DNA of 64,000 nt from Giardia muris (taxonomy: Eukaryota; Fornicata; Diplomonadida; Hexamitidae): positions 930,001-994,000 of the forward strand of contig CM016926.1 in the NCBI GenBank assembly GCA_006247105.1, written 5' to 3'. Below are positions 17,701 to 27,051 of the stretch, piece after piece; within the stretch, counting starts at the first letter, position 1; every line of letters begins with the position of its first letter. The position numbers and the translations under genes were made by a program. A model generated the notes under the pieces. That model was given only the letters and a program-made list of their open reading frames with translations. It ran no database searches and was not told the DNA's origin.

Positions 17701-20700
17701 ATGAGTCTCAGCATTCCCACGCCACAGTCCCAACCACAGTCCGTTGAGACGGACCGTTGGCGCCTCATCCATTCCTACGTCACGACTATGGGGATAACGC
17801 AACACCACCTGCGAAGCTTCAACGACTTTGTCGACACGACGATCCCTTCGATCGTCCAGGCCAACAGCGTCGTCACGTCGCCTTCGAACCCGCACTTCCG
17901 CCTCATCTTCGACTCCGTCGCCGTCTACAAGCCGATCGACCCGACCCGCACGGCCACGTCCATAAATAGGAACATATTGCCACACGAGTGTCGCCAGCGG
18001 AACCTGTCATACTGTAGTCCCATTGTCGCGAAGATCCGGTACCGCTTCTCGAAGGATGAGCGCCTGGAGCAACGCTCAATGGTCATAGGTTACCTACCGA
18101 TCATGCTCCGCAGTAATCGTTGCCATTTGACAGGGATGTCCCGTTTACAATTGGCTGCCGCCCAGGAATGCCCGGATGACCCGGGCGCGTATTTCATCGT
18201 CAAGGGGGCTGAGAAGTCACTTCTTATGGCGGAGCAGATGGCGATGAACCGGATTATCCTCTCGAAGAATAGTAAGGGCTTAACTGAGGCCACGGTCGCG
18301 TCCAGCACGACCGAACGGAAGTCTCGGTGCTCCGTCGTGTTGGAGGGCCGGTGCTTTTACCTCAAACATAACACCTTCGCGAAACGCAACATCCCGGTCG
18401 TGGTTATCTTCAAGGCCATGGGGTTTGTCAACGACATCACGATTCTGTCTTTAGTTGGGACCGACCAGCTCTTCCTGGACTATATGAGCCTCAGCATCCA
18501 GGAGTGCATCGGCCTCGGCATATATACCCAGCGGGATGCATTAGAATACCTCTCCAAGAACTTCGGAGCGAGAAGCTATACTTCGACGAAGCCCCCGCTT
18601 GAGGAGGCTCGAGACTGCCTAGCGCACTTCGTCTTGTCACATATCCCAGTAGTTGAGAAGTTAAGTGATGGCTCAGAGGACGTTAAGGAGGAGAAGTCAA
18701 CGAAGCTACCACTCACCCAGAACGCGCTCCCTTCGAATGCCGTCCGTTTTAATTGGCTTCCTAAGGCCGTGTACCTCGCAACGATGCTTCGGAGGGCGAT
18801 CCTTTTCGACTTCGGGATTATCAAGGGGGATGGGAAGGACTTCGTTGGGAACAAGAAGATTGAGACAGCGAACGACCTGCTCGAGCTTGTCTTCGACGAC
18901 GCGTTCAAGGAGCTCGTATCCTCCATCGCGAAGAAGGTAGACATCCGGAAACGTACCGGGACTCAAACGGCCTCGAGCTCGAACTTGGAGTTGAATAAGC
19001 TCATTTCGCCCGATATAATAACCAAGAAGTTCGTTAGCGCCATCTCGACGGGGCACTGGAATATTGAGCGCTTCCATGTCTCGAGGATTGGGGTGACTCA
19101 GGTTTTATCAAGACTTTCATATATTTCGGCCCTCGGTCAAGTTACCAGACTTGCCTCTGCGTTTGATAAAGAGGTCAAATCGTCTGGCCCACGGATGTTG
19201 AACTTTAGTCAGCTCGGTATCTTTTGTCCATCAGATACTCCCGAGGGTGAGTCTGTTGGACTTGTCAAGAACCTTTGCATTATGGCACGAATATCAACGG
19301 AGGAGGATCCCTCTGCCATCCATCAACTACTCCTAAGCGTCGGTGTCGAGCGCCTCCCATCCTGTTGGACGGGTGACGGGCTTATCGTCAATTCCTACAT
19401 CGTCTTTCTTAATGGTTCTTTGATCGGGTCGATATCGAAGGCCTCGATCGGGGGGTTCTTCCAGACGTTGCGGCATCTTCGTCGCCGTGGATACCTCAGC
19501 TACATGACGAACTTCTTCTTGAACGCTGAGCATTCGGCGGTCTACGTGAATTGTGATGCCGGACGTGCTTGTCGACCGCTGCTCGTCGTGGAGAACGGCC
19601 GTGTCCTCCTCACGCTTCGAGACATCGAGCTCCTCGTCCTCAAGCGGAAGACGTTCGTGGACTTTGTTCACGAAGGGAAGATCGAGTATCTTGACGTCAA
19701 CGAAGCATTAAACGCATATGTTGCGATGACACCTCGGGAGGTCACTCCGGAGCACACTCACTGCGAACTTGAGTCGTATACCCTATTGGGCTACGTAGTC
19801 GGACTAATTCCATACCCTCATCACAATCAGTCTCCACGTAATTGCTATCAGTGTTCTATGGGGAAACAGGCGTCGGGGGCGATCTCATTCAACCAGTTTG
19901 AACGCTTCGAGGCTGCAATGTTCCTTCTTGATTATCCGCAGCGTCCTTTGACCTCGACAAAGATCTTGAAGCTTACTGGGTATGAGAACCTCCCAGCAGG
20001 CCAGAACGCAACGGTTTGCGTCATGAGTTACTCGGGCTTTGACATTGAAGACGCTATTGTGCTCAACAAGGCTGCGATCGATCGGGGCTTTGGTCGTTGC
20101 TCCATCTACCGTAGTATTTCGGAGGAGATCAATATTAACAAGGCACAACCGGATCAATTAAGTGGGCCTCCTCTCGACCTCTGGCTTGAGACGCTTGAAG
20201 ATGGAGAGGTCAAGAGGAGGCTCAACCCGAAGCATCAGCCATACCATGCCCTAGATTCCGATGGGACGTGCGCCGTTGCAGCGCATATGCAGCCTGGCGA
20301 CATCCTCATCAATAAGTGCCTGGCAACACGTGATGAACGCGTCCCCTCCTCGATCCCGATCAAGTCTCCGACGGAGACGACAACTTACATTGATAAGGTC
20401 CTCTTAACAACAACCACTGATAATAATCTTCTGGTCAAGGTTTTGACAAGAGAACCGCGTAGACCCGAGGTTGGAGACAAGTTTAGTAGTCGTCATGGAC
20501 AGAAAGGCGTATGTGGCTTGATAGTACCTCAAACAGACCTACCCTTCACCGCTGAAGGTATAGTTCCTGATTTGATCATGAACCCTCATGGGTATCCTTC
20601 TCGGATGACCATCGCGAAGCTCCTTGAACTCATCTCGAACAAGTCCGGGTGCTTCCGTGGCGAGCAAACCGATGCCACATGTTTCAGGACCAAGGATGAC

Positions 20701-21216
20701 CCCTCCTTCATAACAGAGCTATATAACTCTCTTCTTCAGCTCGGCTTCAGCTGCTCCGGAAAGGATGTCCTCTACTCGGGAAGCACTGGAGACGTAATGC
20801 CCGTCTATATCTTCAATGGGCCCATCTTTTATCAGAAGCTGAAGCACATGGTGAAGGATAAGATCCATTCCCGAAGCACGGGGCCTAGGATGATGCTTAC
20901 GCGCCAGCCGACAGAAGGACGGAGAGCTCATGGAGGGTTAAGGATGGGAGAGATGGAACGGGACTGCGCCGTATCGTATGGGGCTTCATCCCTCCTCATT
21001 GAGCGGTTCATGCTAGCGTCCGACGAGCTTCTGGCGTACACCTGCGCCACGTGTGGCCTCTTCTGTTACGAGGTCGCAGGGAGCCCTTGGTGCCAGATGT
21101 GTCAAACCGGAGACGCCGTCGTGAAGATCCGTATCCCCTATGCAACGAAGCTGATGATCAACGAGCTCTTCGCGATGGGGGTGATGCTACGCTTCGAGCT
21201 CGGCGATTGTATTTGA
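17701..21216 (+). CDS. RPC2: RNA polymerase III second largest subunit (RPC2)
   Basis: 1,171 residues. Core RNA polymerase beta-like subunit. Diagnostic blocks include GYLPIMLRSNRCHLTG, DDPGAYFIVKGAEKSLL, VTQVLSRLSYISALG, CPSDTPEGESVGLVKNL, IPYPHHNQSPRNCYQCSMGK, MSYSGFDIEDAIVLNKAA, RPEVGDKFSSRHGQKGVCG, IMNPHGYPSRMT and RQPTEGRRAHGGLRMGEMERD. The C-terminal zinc site is CATCGLFCYEVAGSPWCQMC. Pol III (not I or II) is assigned from RPC2-type wording such as RCFYLKHNT, VVIFKAMG and the HEGKIEYLDVNEALNAY segment. Pol III makes tRNA, 5S and other small RNAs in the nucleus. An insertion near residues 335-350 is charged. The ATG follows TTTTTTAGAA and lies 12 bp from the divergent start of the 709-residue gene. 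Confidence 0.96.
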   Translation: MSLSIPTPQSQPQSVETDRWRLIHSYVTTMGITQHHLRSFNDFVDTTIPSIVQANSVVTSPSNPHFRLIFDSVAVYKPIDPTRTATSINRNILPHECRQRNLSYCSPIVAKIRYRFSKDERLEQRSMVIGYLPIMLRSNRCHLTGMSRLQLAAAQECPDDPGAYFIVKGAEKSLLMAEQMAMNRIILSKNSKGLTEATVASSTTERKSRCSVVLEGRCFYLKHNTFAKRNIPVVVIFKAMGFVNDITILSLVGTDQLFLDYMSLSIQECIGLGIYTQRDALEYLSKNFGARSYTSTKPPLEEARDCLAHFVLSHIPVVEKLSDGSEDVKEEKSTKLPLTQNALPSNAVRFNWLPKAVYLATMLRRAILFDFGIIKGDGKDFVGNKKIETANDLLELVFDDAFKELVSSIAKKVDIRKRTGTQTASSSNLELNKLISPDIITKKFVSAISTGHWNIERFHVSRIGVTQVLSRLSYISALGQVTRLASAFDKEVKSSGPRMLNFSQLGIFCPSDTPEGESVGLVKNLCIMARISTEEDPSAIHQLLLSVGVERLPSCWTGDGLIVNSYIVFLNGSLIGSISKASIGGFFQTLRHLRRRGYLSYMTNFFLNAEHSAVYVNCDAGRACRPLLVVENGRVLLTLRDIELLVLKRKTFVDFVHEGKIEYLDVNEALNAYVAMTPREVTPEHTHCELESYTLLGYVVGLIPYPHHNQSPRNCYQCSMGKQASGAISFNQFERFEAAMFLLDYPQRPLTSTKILKLTGYENLPAGQNATVCVMSYSGFDIEDAIVLNKAAIDRGFGRCSIYRSISEEININKAQPDQLSGPPLDLWLETLEDGEVKRRLNPKHQPYHALDSDGTCAVAAHMQPGDILINKCLATRDERVPSSIPIKSPTETTTYIDKVLLTTTTDNNLLVKVLTREPRRPEVGDKFSSRHGQKGVCGLIVPQTDLPFTAEGIVPDLIMNPHGYPSRMTIAKLLELISNKSGCFRGEQTDATCFRTKDDPSFITELYNSLLQLGFSCSGKDVLYSGSTGDVMPVYIFNGPIFYQKLKHMVKDKIHSRSTGPRMMLTRQPTEGRRAHGGLRMGEMERDCAVSYGASSLLIERFMLASDELLAYTCATCGLFCYEVAGSPWCQMCQTGDAVVKIRIPYATKLMINELFAMGVMLRFELGDCI

Positions 21217-21249
21217 ACATGTTTGCGTTGTGAACATTATATCGGTTGA

Positions 21250-22512
21250 ATGCACCTTTGTGCACGTACAGGGGTTCCTTGCCGTACGCCCGTGGCCTGT
21301 AAGGAGTGTGGGGCTGTCTATGAGGCGACTGTGGCCCGTTTCGAGTTGCTTGAGTTAAGGACTTGCGTTATTGGACAACATCCCATTACAAGCATGGCTG
21401 ATTTTGTTATCCTACGTTCTACACCCTCACCTGTGGTGGATAATGGGACAACCATTTCGACGCTTCACGGCATGCTGGAGCACTTTGAGACACTCATTAT
21501 GAAACTGGCCGATGAGAACTTTCAACTTCGTCGTGAATCGATGGTGGCGACACGAGGATCTACTCCGACGACCTCAAATCTTTCCTCAGAGGTCCGTGAC
21601 CGTATACATGCGGCAACGGTTCCAATGGCACAAGCAAGGCTTAATGGAAGCCTTTCCCCAAGATACTTATCTGAGAAGCTTCAGAGACACCTAAGTTCAC
21701 TGATGACGATGACGGCCACGGCAGCCATGGGGACCTTAGCCAAACACCTGGAGGGACTAGGATATACATGGAAGCTCAAGGCCGTCTATCCTTGGCTTGG
21801 TGATACGGCGCAGCAAAAGGGAACTATTGGTCACTTCTCCATCGAGGTTCGGGACGTGGAAACCACTCTGACCATTGGTCAAGCTCTTTGTCCTTTATCC
21901 GTCGAAGTTGACTTAACCATTCCACCATCTCCCATCATCTTTCTCCTTGAACCTGACGTAACGTTCATCGGCGTACACCCGACTGGAATTTGCGCGTACG
22001 GCTTGAATGGTTCCAACTCTCATGAACTCTTACTCATCCCAATGCCAGAGACCGAGTGGATATCTCTTGAGAGGCTATCCTTAACCTTGACGAGAAGCCA
22101 AATACACGTTAACTCATCGGTGGCCGTTGAAAGCATCGTTCTGCCACAGAATGTCGTCGGAGTCCATGCAGAAGGCCGCCTCATACTTACCCATTCTACC
22201 GGGATGCTACATCTCTATGATATTGTCGGCTTGGGCTATTCACTAGAACCTATATGCACCACCGATTTCAAGCCCTTCTTACCGACGGCTTGCCAGTCGT
22301 TTAGTAATCCACGGGCAAATGGCTTTCTACTATCATCAAACACTCGGATGGCTCTCGTCAGGATCGTCAATCGTTGTCTGGCCATCCATGTTATCAGCGT
22401 TGACGGACCCGTCTCAAGTCTTCGAGTGGAAGGACCTGAATGCAGGATGTACGCCATGACAAACCAGGGAGAGGTGCCACTTGACTCCTCATCCGAGACA
22501 CCAAATATCTAG
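21250..22512 (+). CDS. Hypothetical protein, 420 residues
   Basis: Begins 33 bp after RPC2 on the same strand. An in-frame ATG at 21394 (MADFVILRSTPSP) is an alternative start that would remove a Cys-containing leader (CRTPVACKECGAVYEA). After a short coiled coil near residues 75-100 (GMLEHFETLIMKLADENFQL), the rest is beta-rich with WD-like strands (GRLILTHSTGMLHLYDIVGL) and could form a propeller. No family recognised. It is convergent with the ankyrin-NEK gene, 84 bp away. Confidence 0.78.
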   Translation: MHLCARTGVPCRTPVACKECGAVYEATVARFELLELRTCVIGQHPITSMADFVILRSTPSPVVDNGTTISTLHGMLEHFETLIMKLADENFQLRRESMVATRGSTPTTSNLSSEVRDRIHAATVPMAQARLNGSLSPRYLSEKLQRHLSSLMTMTATAAMGTLAKHLEGLGYTWKLKAVYPWLGDTAQQKGTIGHFSIEVRDVETTLTIGQALCPLSVEVDLTIPPSPIIFLLEPDVTFIGVHPTGICAYGLNGSNSHELLLIPMPETEWISLERLSLTLTRSQIHVNSSVAVESIVLPQNVVGVHAEGRLILTHSTGMLHLYDIVGLGYSLEPICTTDFKPFLPTACQSFSNPRANGFLLSSNTRMALVRIVNRCLAIHVISVDGPVSSLRVEGPECRMYAMTNQGEVPLDSSSETPNI

Positions 22513-22596
22513 AGGTATTGTCTCTCACCCAACGACGTCTAACACAAAGGACCCATGCCGTCCATATCACTTTAAAGAAGTACATGACGAGCTGAA

Positions 22597-25182
22597 TCAA
22601 TGTTTAGGGACGCTTCTAAGGATATCCTTTGCTGTCGGTCTTTCATCCGGATTCAGCTTTAGCATCCTTCTGACGAGCTCAGTAAGCTCTTGAGGACGAC
22701 CGGGAATAGGAGGAAAGTCGACCCTCAGTATCTTATCCGCCGCTTTGAATGGAAACGTCTTGGTGCATAGAACATAGATCAACACGCCGAACGCCCAGAT
22801 GTCTACGGCCTCAGTGTATCCAGTAGTGTCATTTATTATTTCTGGGGCCATGTAGCATTTGGTTCCGACGACTGTTTTGGCACGGCCCGAAGGCTCGAGA
22901 CTACGAAGAAAGCCGAAATCTCCAAGCTTGCAGTTCCCGTTGGCATCCAGGAAGACATTCTCCAGCTTTATATCTCTGTGGATGAGGTTTCTAGAGTGCA
23001 GGAAGACAAGAGCTTCGGATATCTGTGATATGTACTTCCAGATCTTTTCGTCTGAGAAGTTTGTCGTCCTCCTAGACATCTGCTCCAGGTCACATGTGCA
23101 AAGGTCCATCAGGAAGTAGATCATACATTTGCTCTTGTCTTGAATGACATCGTGATACTTCAAGATGTACTGGCATTCAAAACCTAAGCACTCTCTCCCC
23201 TCAGTGCTGATGGCCTTAAAGGCTGATTCAGAGAAATTCCTATGACAGACAGCTCTGAGCGCATATCGTTGCTTCTTCGCGTTCTCGCAGACGTACAAGG
23301 TCGCAAATGCGCCTCTCCCTATTAGTCCTATGATTCGGAAATTTTTAGCTATTGACTCTGGAAGCTTAGGCTCCAGAGGCTTGATTTCTCTGAGTATTCT
23401 CAGACATTTATGTTCAGGTCCATCAGTATCACGGCCTTCCGCAAGTCTTTCTGCACGTTCAAGTGCATCAGTGTTTGGGACCCATGCCTCCCAGGTGAGA
23501 TACTTAACGCACTCAGGGCTAGCAGCCTCTAAAGCATAAATCAGTGCAGTGTTTCTCTTATTGTCTACCTGTCCAAACTCCGAGAAGCGCAGCTGGAAGA
23601 CCTTATCCACGTCTCCATCAGCCGCGGCGTCCATGAGCCTTGTCCTTCCCACCTCACTAACTTGCTCGACACTTTCCAAGGTACTACCAGGAAGTTTCGA
23701 GGGACTATCCGAAATCACTGAATAGAACCTTTCTTTCCCACTGACTTCCCCATTGACTTCCTCACTGACATGATCGTCAGTCTCTGAGATGGAGATCCCA
23801 CACTTCATGAAAACGGGCGCGAGGTTCTGATGATTCCTCTGACACACCTCCGCAATCCTTAGTGCGTTACTTCCCGCCGGAATATCCCTGATGGTTTCGG
23901 TTGTTCTGATACCAAACTCACTCCATAAATACGGTATGACTTCGTATGCACCATAAGCGATAGCATACGCCAGGGCAGACCATCCGTACATATCGGTCTG
24001 GCCTTGCTCAGAAGGCAATAGCTCCACGACGCATCTACTGCTATTCGCCTCTGCGGCAAACATCAGGGCAGTCTTCCGGTCCTCGTTGCGGATCCTAGCG
24101 AAGGACATGTACTTCTTCACGCCATTGGAGTCCTCGAAGCGGGCGGCTAGCATTAGAGGGGTCGTGGCATAACGCTCCCCACCTTTCTCATCTCCCTCAA
24201 TGAAATGAAGATCATCATGCTGAACAGTATAGACAGAAGAGAAGACGTGAGCGCTCTTAAAGCACCTACTCGCAATCGCATACGCCCAAATCGACTGTCC
24301 ATCCCTCGTTCGTATGCTACCCTCAATGGGAGCAAGCAGCTCGATGGCCTGTTCACAGCCACTATGGATCGCACGCATCAGCGCGGTCCTTCCTTCTGCA
24401 TCGACCTTGCCAATGTGCTTGAGCGCGGCTCGGACAATAGTGATCTTTGACATTTCAGCGGCGTGCATCAGAGGTGTGATCCCCCCTATGTCGGGATCAA
24501 CAGGAGGCGAGTCGATGCTGGCCCCGGAATGATTAAAAAGAGCCCGAATTTCATCGGTTCCATTTCTCGCGTGGAAAGCTGCTGTATTTCCATTGTTATC
24601 GCAGAGATCGCGCTCCGCATCATAGAGGAGAGAGGCGATGGTGTAGTGACCTCGAGCTGCGGCAATCATCAAGGCAGTCACACCCCCCGGAAACACATCT
24701 CCGAGCTCGGTCGTATACTGCTCGGTGCTCTGAATGCAAATCTCTCCGAGAAGGAAAGGAACACAGTTCTCCCTACCCCAATAAGCAGCATACATCAGGG
24801 CGGTCCAGCCACTCTTCTGGCAGAACATTCTCTCAATAGAGGCGAGCAGTTTCACGGCCTCGCTGGAGCCAGATAGCACTGCGTGCATGAGTGCCGTCCG
24901 ACCATCAGAGTCGCTCATCCCGCATTCCTCCTGAATAAGCAACTGCACGACGGAAGCATGATCGTTCCCCGCGGCGAGCATTAGGGCGGTGAGGCCCTCG
25001 GGGGTTCTTTTCCCCTTCTCAGCCACAACGAGCTGGCGAACACACTCAACATATCCTCTCCCAGCCGCAAACATGAGCGCCGTCTTCCCACCTAGATCGT
25101 GCACTCCAGCACTCCCAATGAGCGCTCTAACGTCCCTCGCACTCCCATAGTACGCCGCAGCAGAAAGTGGATTCAGGTTCAT
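22597..25182 (-). CDS. Ankyrin-repeat NEK-type kinase, probable pseudokinase
   Basis: 861 residues. Residues 1 to about 580 are 21.1-type ankyrin repeats with the recurring TALM.AA signature. A NEK-like kinase domain spans about 615-861. The glycine loop is GRGAFATLYV. HRDIKLEN (Asp about 737) and LGDFGFL (Asp about 755) are intact, but the ATP-anchoring lysine of the VAIK motif is replaced by Arg (YALRAV, about 643). The activation segment keeps GTKCYMAPE. Expanded ankyrin-NEK families with many inactive members are a known Giardia hallmark; members studied localise to cytoskeletal structures. Lys-to-Arg at this site usually abolishes catalysis, so a scaffold role is likely. Confidence 0.92.
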   Translation of the reverse strand: MNLNPLSAAAYYGSARDVRALIGSAGVHDLGGKTALMFAAGRGYVECVRQLVVAEKGKRTPEGLTALMLAAGNDHASVVQLLIQEECGMSDSDGRTALMHAVLSGSSEAVKLLASIERMFCQKSGWTALMYAAYWGRENCVPFLLGEICIQSTEQYTTELGDVFPGGVTALMIAAARGHYTIASLLYDAERDLCDNNGNTAAFHARNGTDEIRALFNHSGASIDSPPVDPDIGGITPLMHAAEMSKITIVRAALKHIGKVDAEGRTALMRAIHSGCEQAIELLAPIEGSIRTRDGQSIWAYAIASRCFKSAHVFSSVYTVQHDDLHFIEGDEKGGERYATTPLMLAARFEDSNGVKKYMSFARIRNEDRKTALMFAAEANSSRCVVELLPSEQGQTDMYGWSALAYAIAYGAYEVIPYLWSEFGIRTTETIRDIPAGSNALRIAEVCQRNHQNLAPVFMKCGISISETDDHVSEEVNGEVSGKERFYSVISDSPSKLPGSTLESVEQVSEVGRTRLMDAAADGDVDKVFQLRFSEFGQVDNKRNTALIYALEAASPECVKYLTWEAWVPNTDALERAERLAEGRDTDGPEHKCLRILREIKPLEPKLPESIAKNFRIIGLIGRGAFATLYVCENAKKQRYALRAVCHRNFSESAFKAISTEGRECLGFECQYILKYHDVIQDKSKCMIYFLMDLCTCDLEQMSRRTTNFSDEKIWKYISQISEALVFLHSRNLIHRDIKLENVFLDANGNCKLGDFGFLRSLEPSGRAKTVVGTKCYMAPEIINDTTGYTEAVDIWAFGVLIYVLCTKTFPFKAADKILRVDFPPIPGRPQELTELVRRMLKLNPDERPTAKDILRSVPKH

Positions 25183-25223
25183 TCTTATCTTTTAGCGCCG
25201 GGCGCATTTCCCAGTGACAGAAA

Positions 25224-25595
25224 ATGAGGCACTCGAATATGTCTGGCCTCCAAGCCAGGAGGGTATCGGATCCAGGGCGGAGCAGCTGGCTCATGGAGAA
25301 TGCGATGATCATTGCGGGGGCGATGCGCCTCACGCGGGGGGTCAAGGAGAACACTTCTCGTCGCTCCTCGTCTGTCCAAGCGTCCCCTCTCTCACCCTGT
25401 GGGGGAGCATCGCAGGCAATCCATGAGCAGTCCAGGCGGCGGGAGACGGTAGTCCTTGCTCGTAGACCGCAAGGGGATGATATTGGACAGGTAGATGTAC
25501 TATATAGCGAGTCGATGTGCTGGGAACTCCGCCGGCTTCCCGGGCGTAGCTGTCTCTCTGTGCGCGCCATATGCCCGGAGGAGCTTGGCGCCTAG
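25224..25595 (+). CDS. Possible small hypothetical protein, 123 residues
   Basis: Open frame filling an otherwise empty 409-bp interval between two minus-strand genes. The ATG has the favoured A-rich context (CAGAAAATG). It starts 41 bp from the divergent ankyrin-NEK start, and its stop overlaps the last 4 bp of the convergent PIP-kinase gene. It has one short moderately hydrophobic segment (LMENAMIIAGAMRLT) flanked by Arg/Ser-rich stretches. No family recognised. Competing frames on the minus strand lack an A-rich start, but chance opening in GC-rich DNA is possible. Confidence 0.42.
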   Translation: MRHSNMSGLQARRVSDPGRSSWLMENAMIIAGAMRLTRGVKENTSRRSSSVQASPLSPCGGASQAIHEQSRRRETVVLARRPQGDDIGQVDVLYSESMCWELRRLPGRSCLSVRAICPEELGA

Positions 25596-27049
25596 TTCTC
25601 TTCATACACGGTGAACTCGGAGCAGTCGTTGCACACGACGCCATGCTCCTCGGATATTGGGACCTGGAAGATCATACGCATGAAGCGCATGAAGCGTGTG
25701 GCGTACTCGCGGCTAGGCATCACCGATAGCCCTTGCTTTTCGTGGCAAATCCCCTTCGCTCGCCGCTCAAACCTCTTGGATGCCCCATAGGGCGTCAGGA
25801 AATCTATGACACCTGCATATATGACACGATATCTGAGGACGGACGTGTCCGTGGTTGGACCCATGTTGCAGACCGGGGAGAAGGCGTATAATCCGCCCTC
25901 CTCGGAACTGAACAGAGATGGTAGGTGACAAAGGTCCTCGAAGCGTGGTGAGGAATCAAGGTCATGCGCCTTCGAAGCTCCAAAAGGAGGCATGAGCTTC
26001 GAGATGTCTCGTGACTCAATGATGGCGTCCAGACGCCCCGTGGCCTGCAAAGCCTCATAGAAGTCTTGCATGTCCGTGCGTTGTGTCTTCTTTTGCTTGA
26101 GGTCGGGAACGGAATGGGGTTCTTCTTGAGGGATATCATCAACCTTGAATCTTATGCTTTCGTCCAGTTCTGCTTGATGTATGCATGGGATGTCCTCGCT
26201 GATTCCAAGGATCAAGCTATAATCTATGAGGTTGCACGACGCGAACCATTCGACATCCTTTTGCAGCTGATGTATTAGAAGCCGTCTTCGAAGCGTCGTC
26301 AGATAAACGAACTCTTCGATATTTCTGTCCTTAAGGGTTCGCGTCGGGTCTCGTGACGAGGTGGGTGTATACCGTCCAACCCACGATCCCTTCAAGTCGT
26401 AGCGCTCGGCCAGCGGGTGGGTGGTTAGCAGGACGTTCCGCATGACAACGTAGTGCTTGTCCCCCTTGCGCGTTCTATATGGCACCTCGGGCGCCAAAGG
26501 CTTTGTGACCGTGAACATCGAGAGGAACCGAACGACTAGACTCGACGGATGCTGGCTAAGGTACTGCCCATAAGACGAGCAGATTCTCAACATGAGGTCG
26601 AGCTCCTTTGGTTTGAGTTGCTTGACGATGTACTCGTTCGTCTCTCCAAAGATAAAGAAGGTCGGGCTCTTCCCCGGTGAGCTCATGAAGCCTGGGCGCC
26701 TACACCTGGCGAGGTCTGCGACGATGGATGAAAACTGGATACCTAAACTTCGTGTGACAGATAGGAACATAGGAGTATGATAAAAGACCGCCATCATGTC
26801 ATGGCCAAGAGGCTGGCCAGTGTTCTCATCCAGGTCTTCCCCAGGTAAAGGGATCAGATCTTGAACCTGTGTCAATTCTGGGTTCGTCACCGTATATGGG
26901 TTCTGGTTCTGACCTCGAGGTTCCTCATACCGACTCGCCCCTAGTAGGAGTGCCTGCTGCATCCGACGGAGAGCCGGATAGAGAGGGTGGCTTTGAGGTG
27001 GGACAACCCCAAATTGCGGTGGTGTCTCATAGTCCAAGGCGGGGAGCAT
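25592..27049 (-). CDS. Phosphatidylinositol-phosphate kinase (PIP kinase family)
   Basis: 485 residues. The PIPK catalytic fold is recognisable: EYIVKQLKPKEL carries the ATP-binding Lys, followed by YVVMRNVL, YDLKGSWVGRYT, LKDRNIEEF, LLIHQLQKDVEWFASCNLID then YSLILGI, and the C-terminal IDFLTPYGASKRFERRAKG, SVMPSREYATRFMRFM block that holds the specificity loop region. The enzyme makes PtdInsP2 from a monophosphate at membranes. Type I versus type II cannot be settled; the loop reads KGICHEKQGLSVMP. Between the catalytic core and the C-terminal block is an insert of about 110 residues. The start lies 2 bp after the stop of the BBS9-like gene, behind a short A-run. Confidence 0.92.
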   Translation of the reverse strand: MLPALDYETPPQFGVVPPQSHPLYPALRRMQQALLLGASRYEEPRGQNQNPYTVTNPELTQVQDLIPLPGEDLDENTGQPLGHDMMAVFYHTPMFLSVTRSLGIQFSSIVADLARCRRPGFMSSPGKSPTFFIFGETNEYIVKQLKPKELDLMLRICSSYGQYLSQHPSSLVVRFLSMFTVTKPLAPEVPYRTRKGDKHYVVMRNVLLTTHPLAERYDLKGSWVGRYTPTSSRDPTRTLKDRNIEEFVYLTTLRRRLLIHQLQKDVEWFASCNLIDYSLILGISEDIPCIHQAELDESIRFKVDDIPQEEPHSVPDLKQKKTQRTDMQDFYEALQATGRLDAIIESRDISKLMPPFGASKAHDLDSSPRFEDLCHLPSLFSSEEGGLYAFSPVCNMGPTTDTSVLRYRVIYAGVIDFLTPYGASKRFERRAKGICHEKQGLSVMPSREYATRFMRFMRMIFQVPISEEHGVVCNDCSEFTVYEEN

Positions 27050-27051
27050 TT

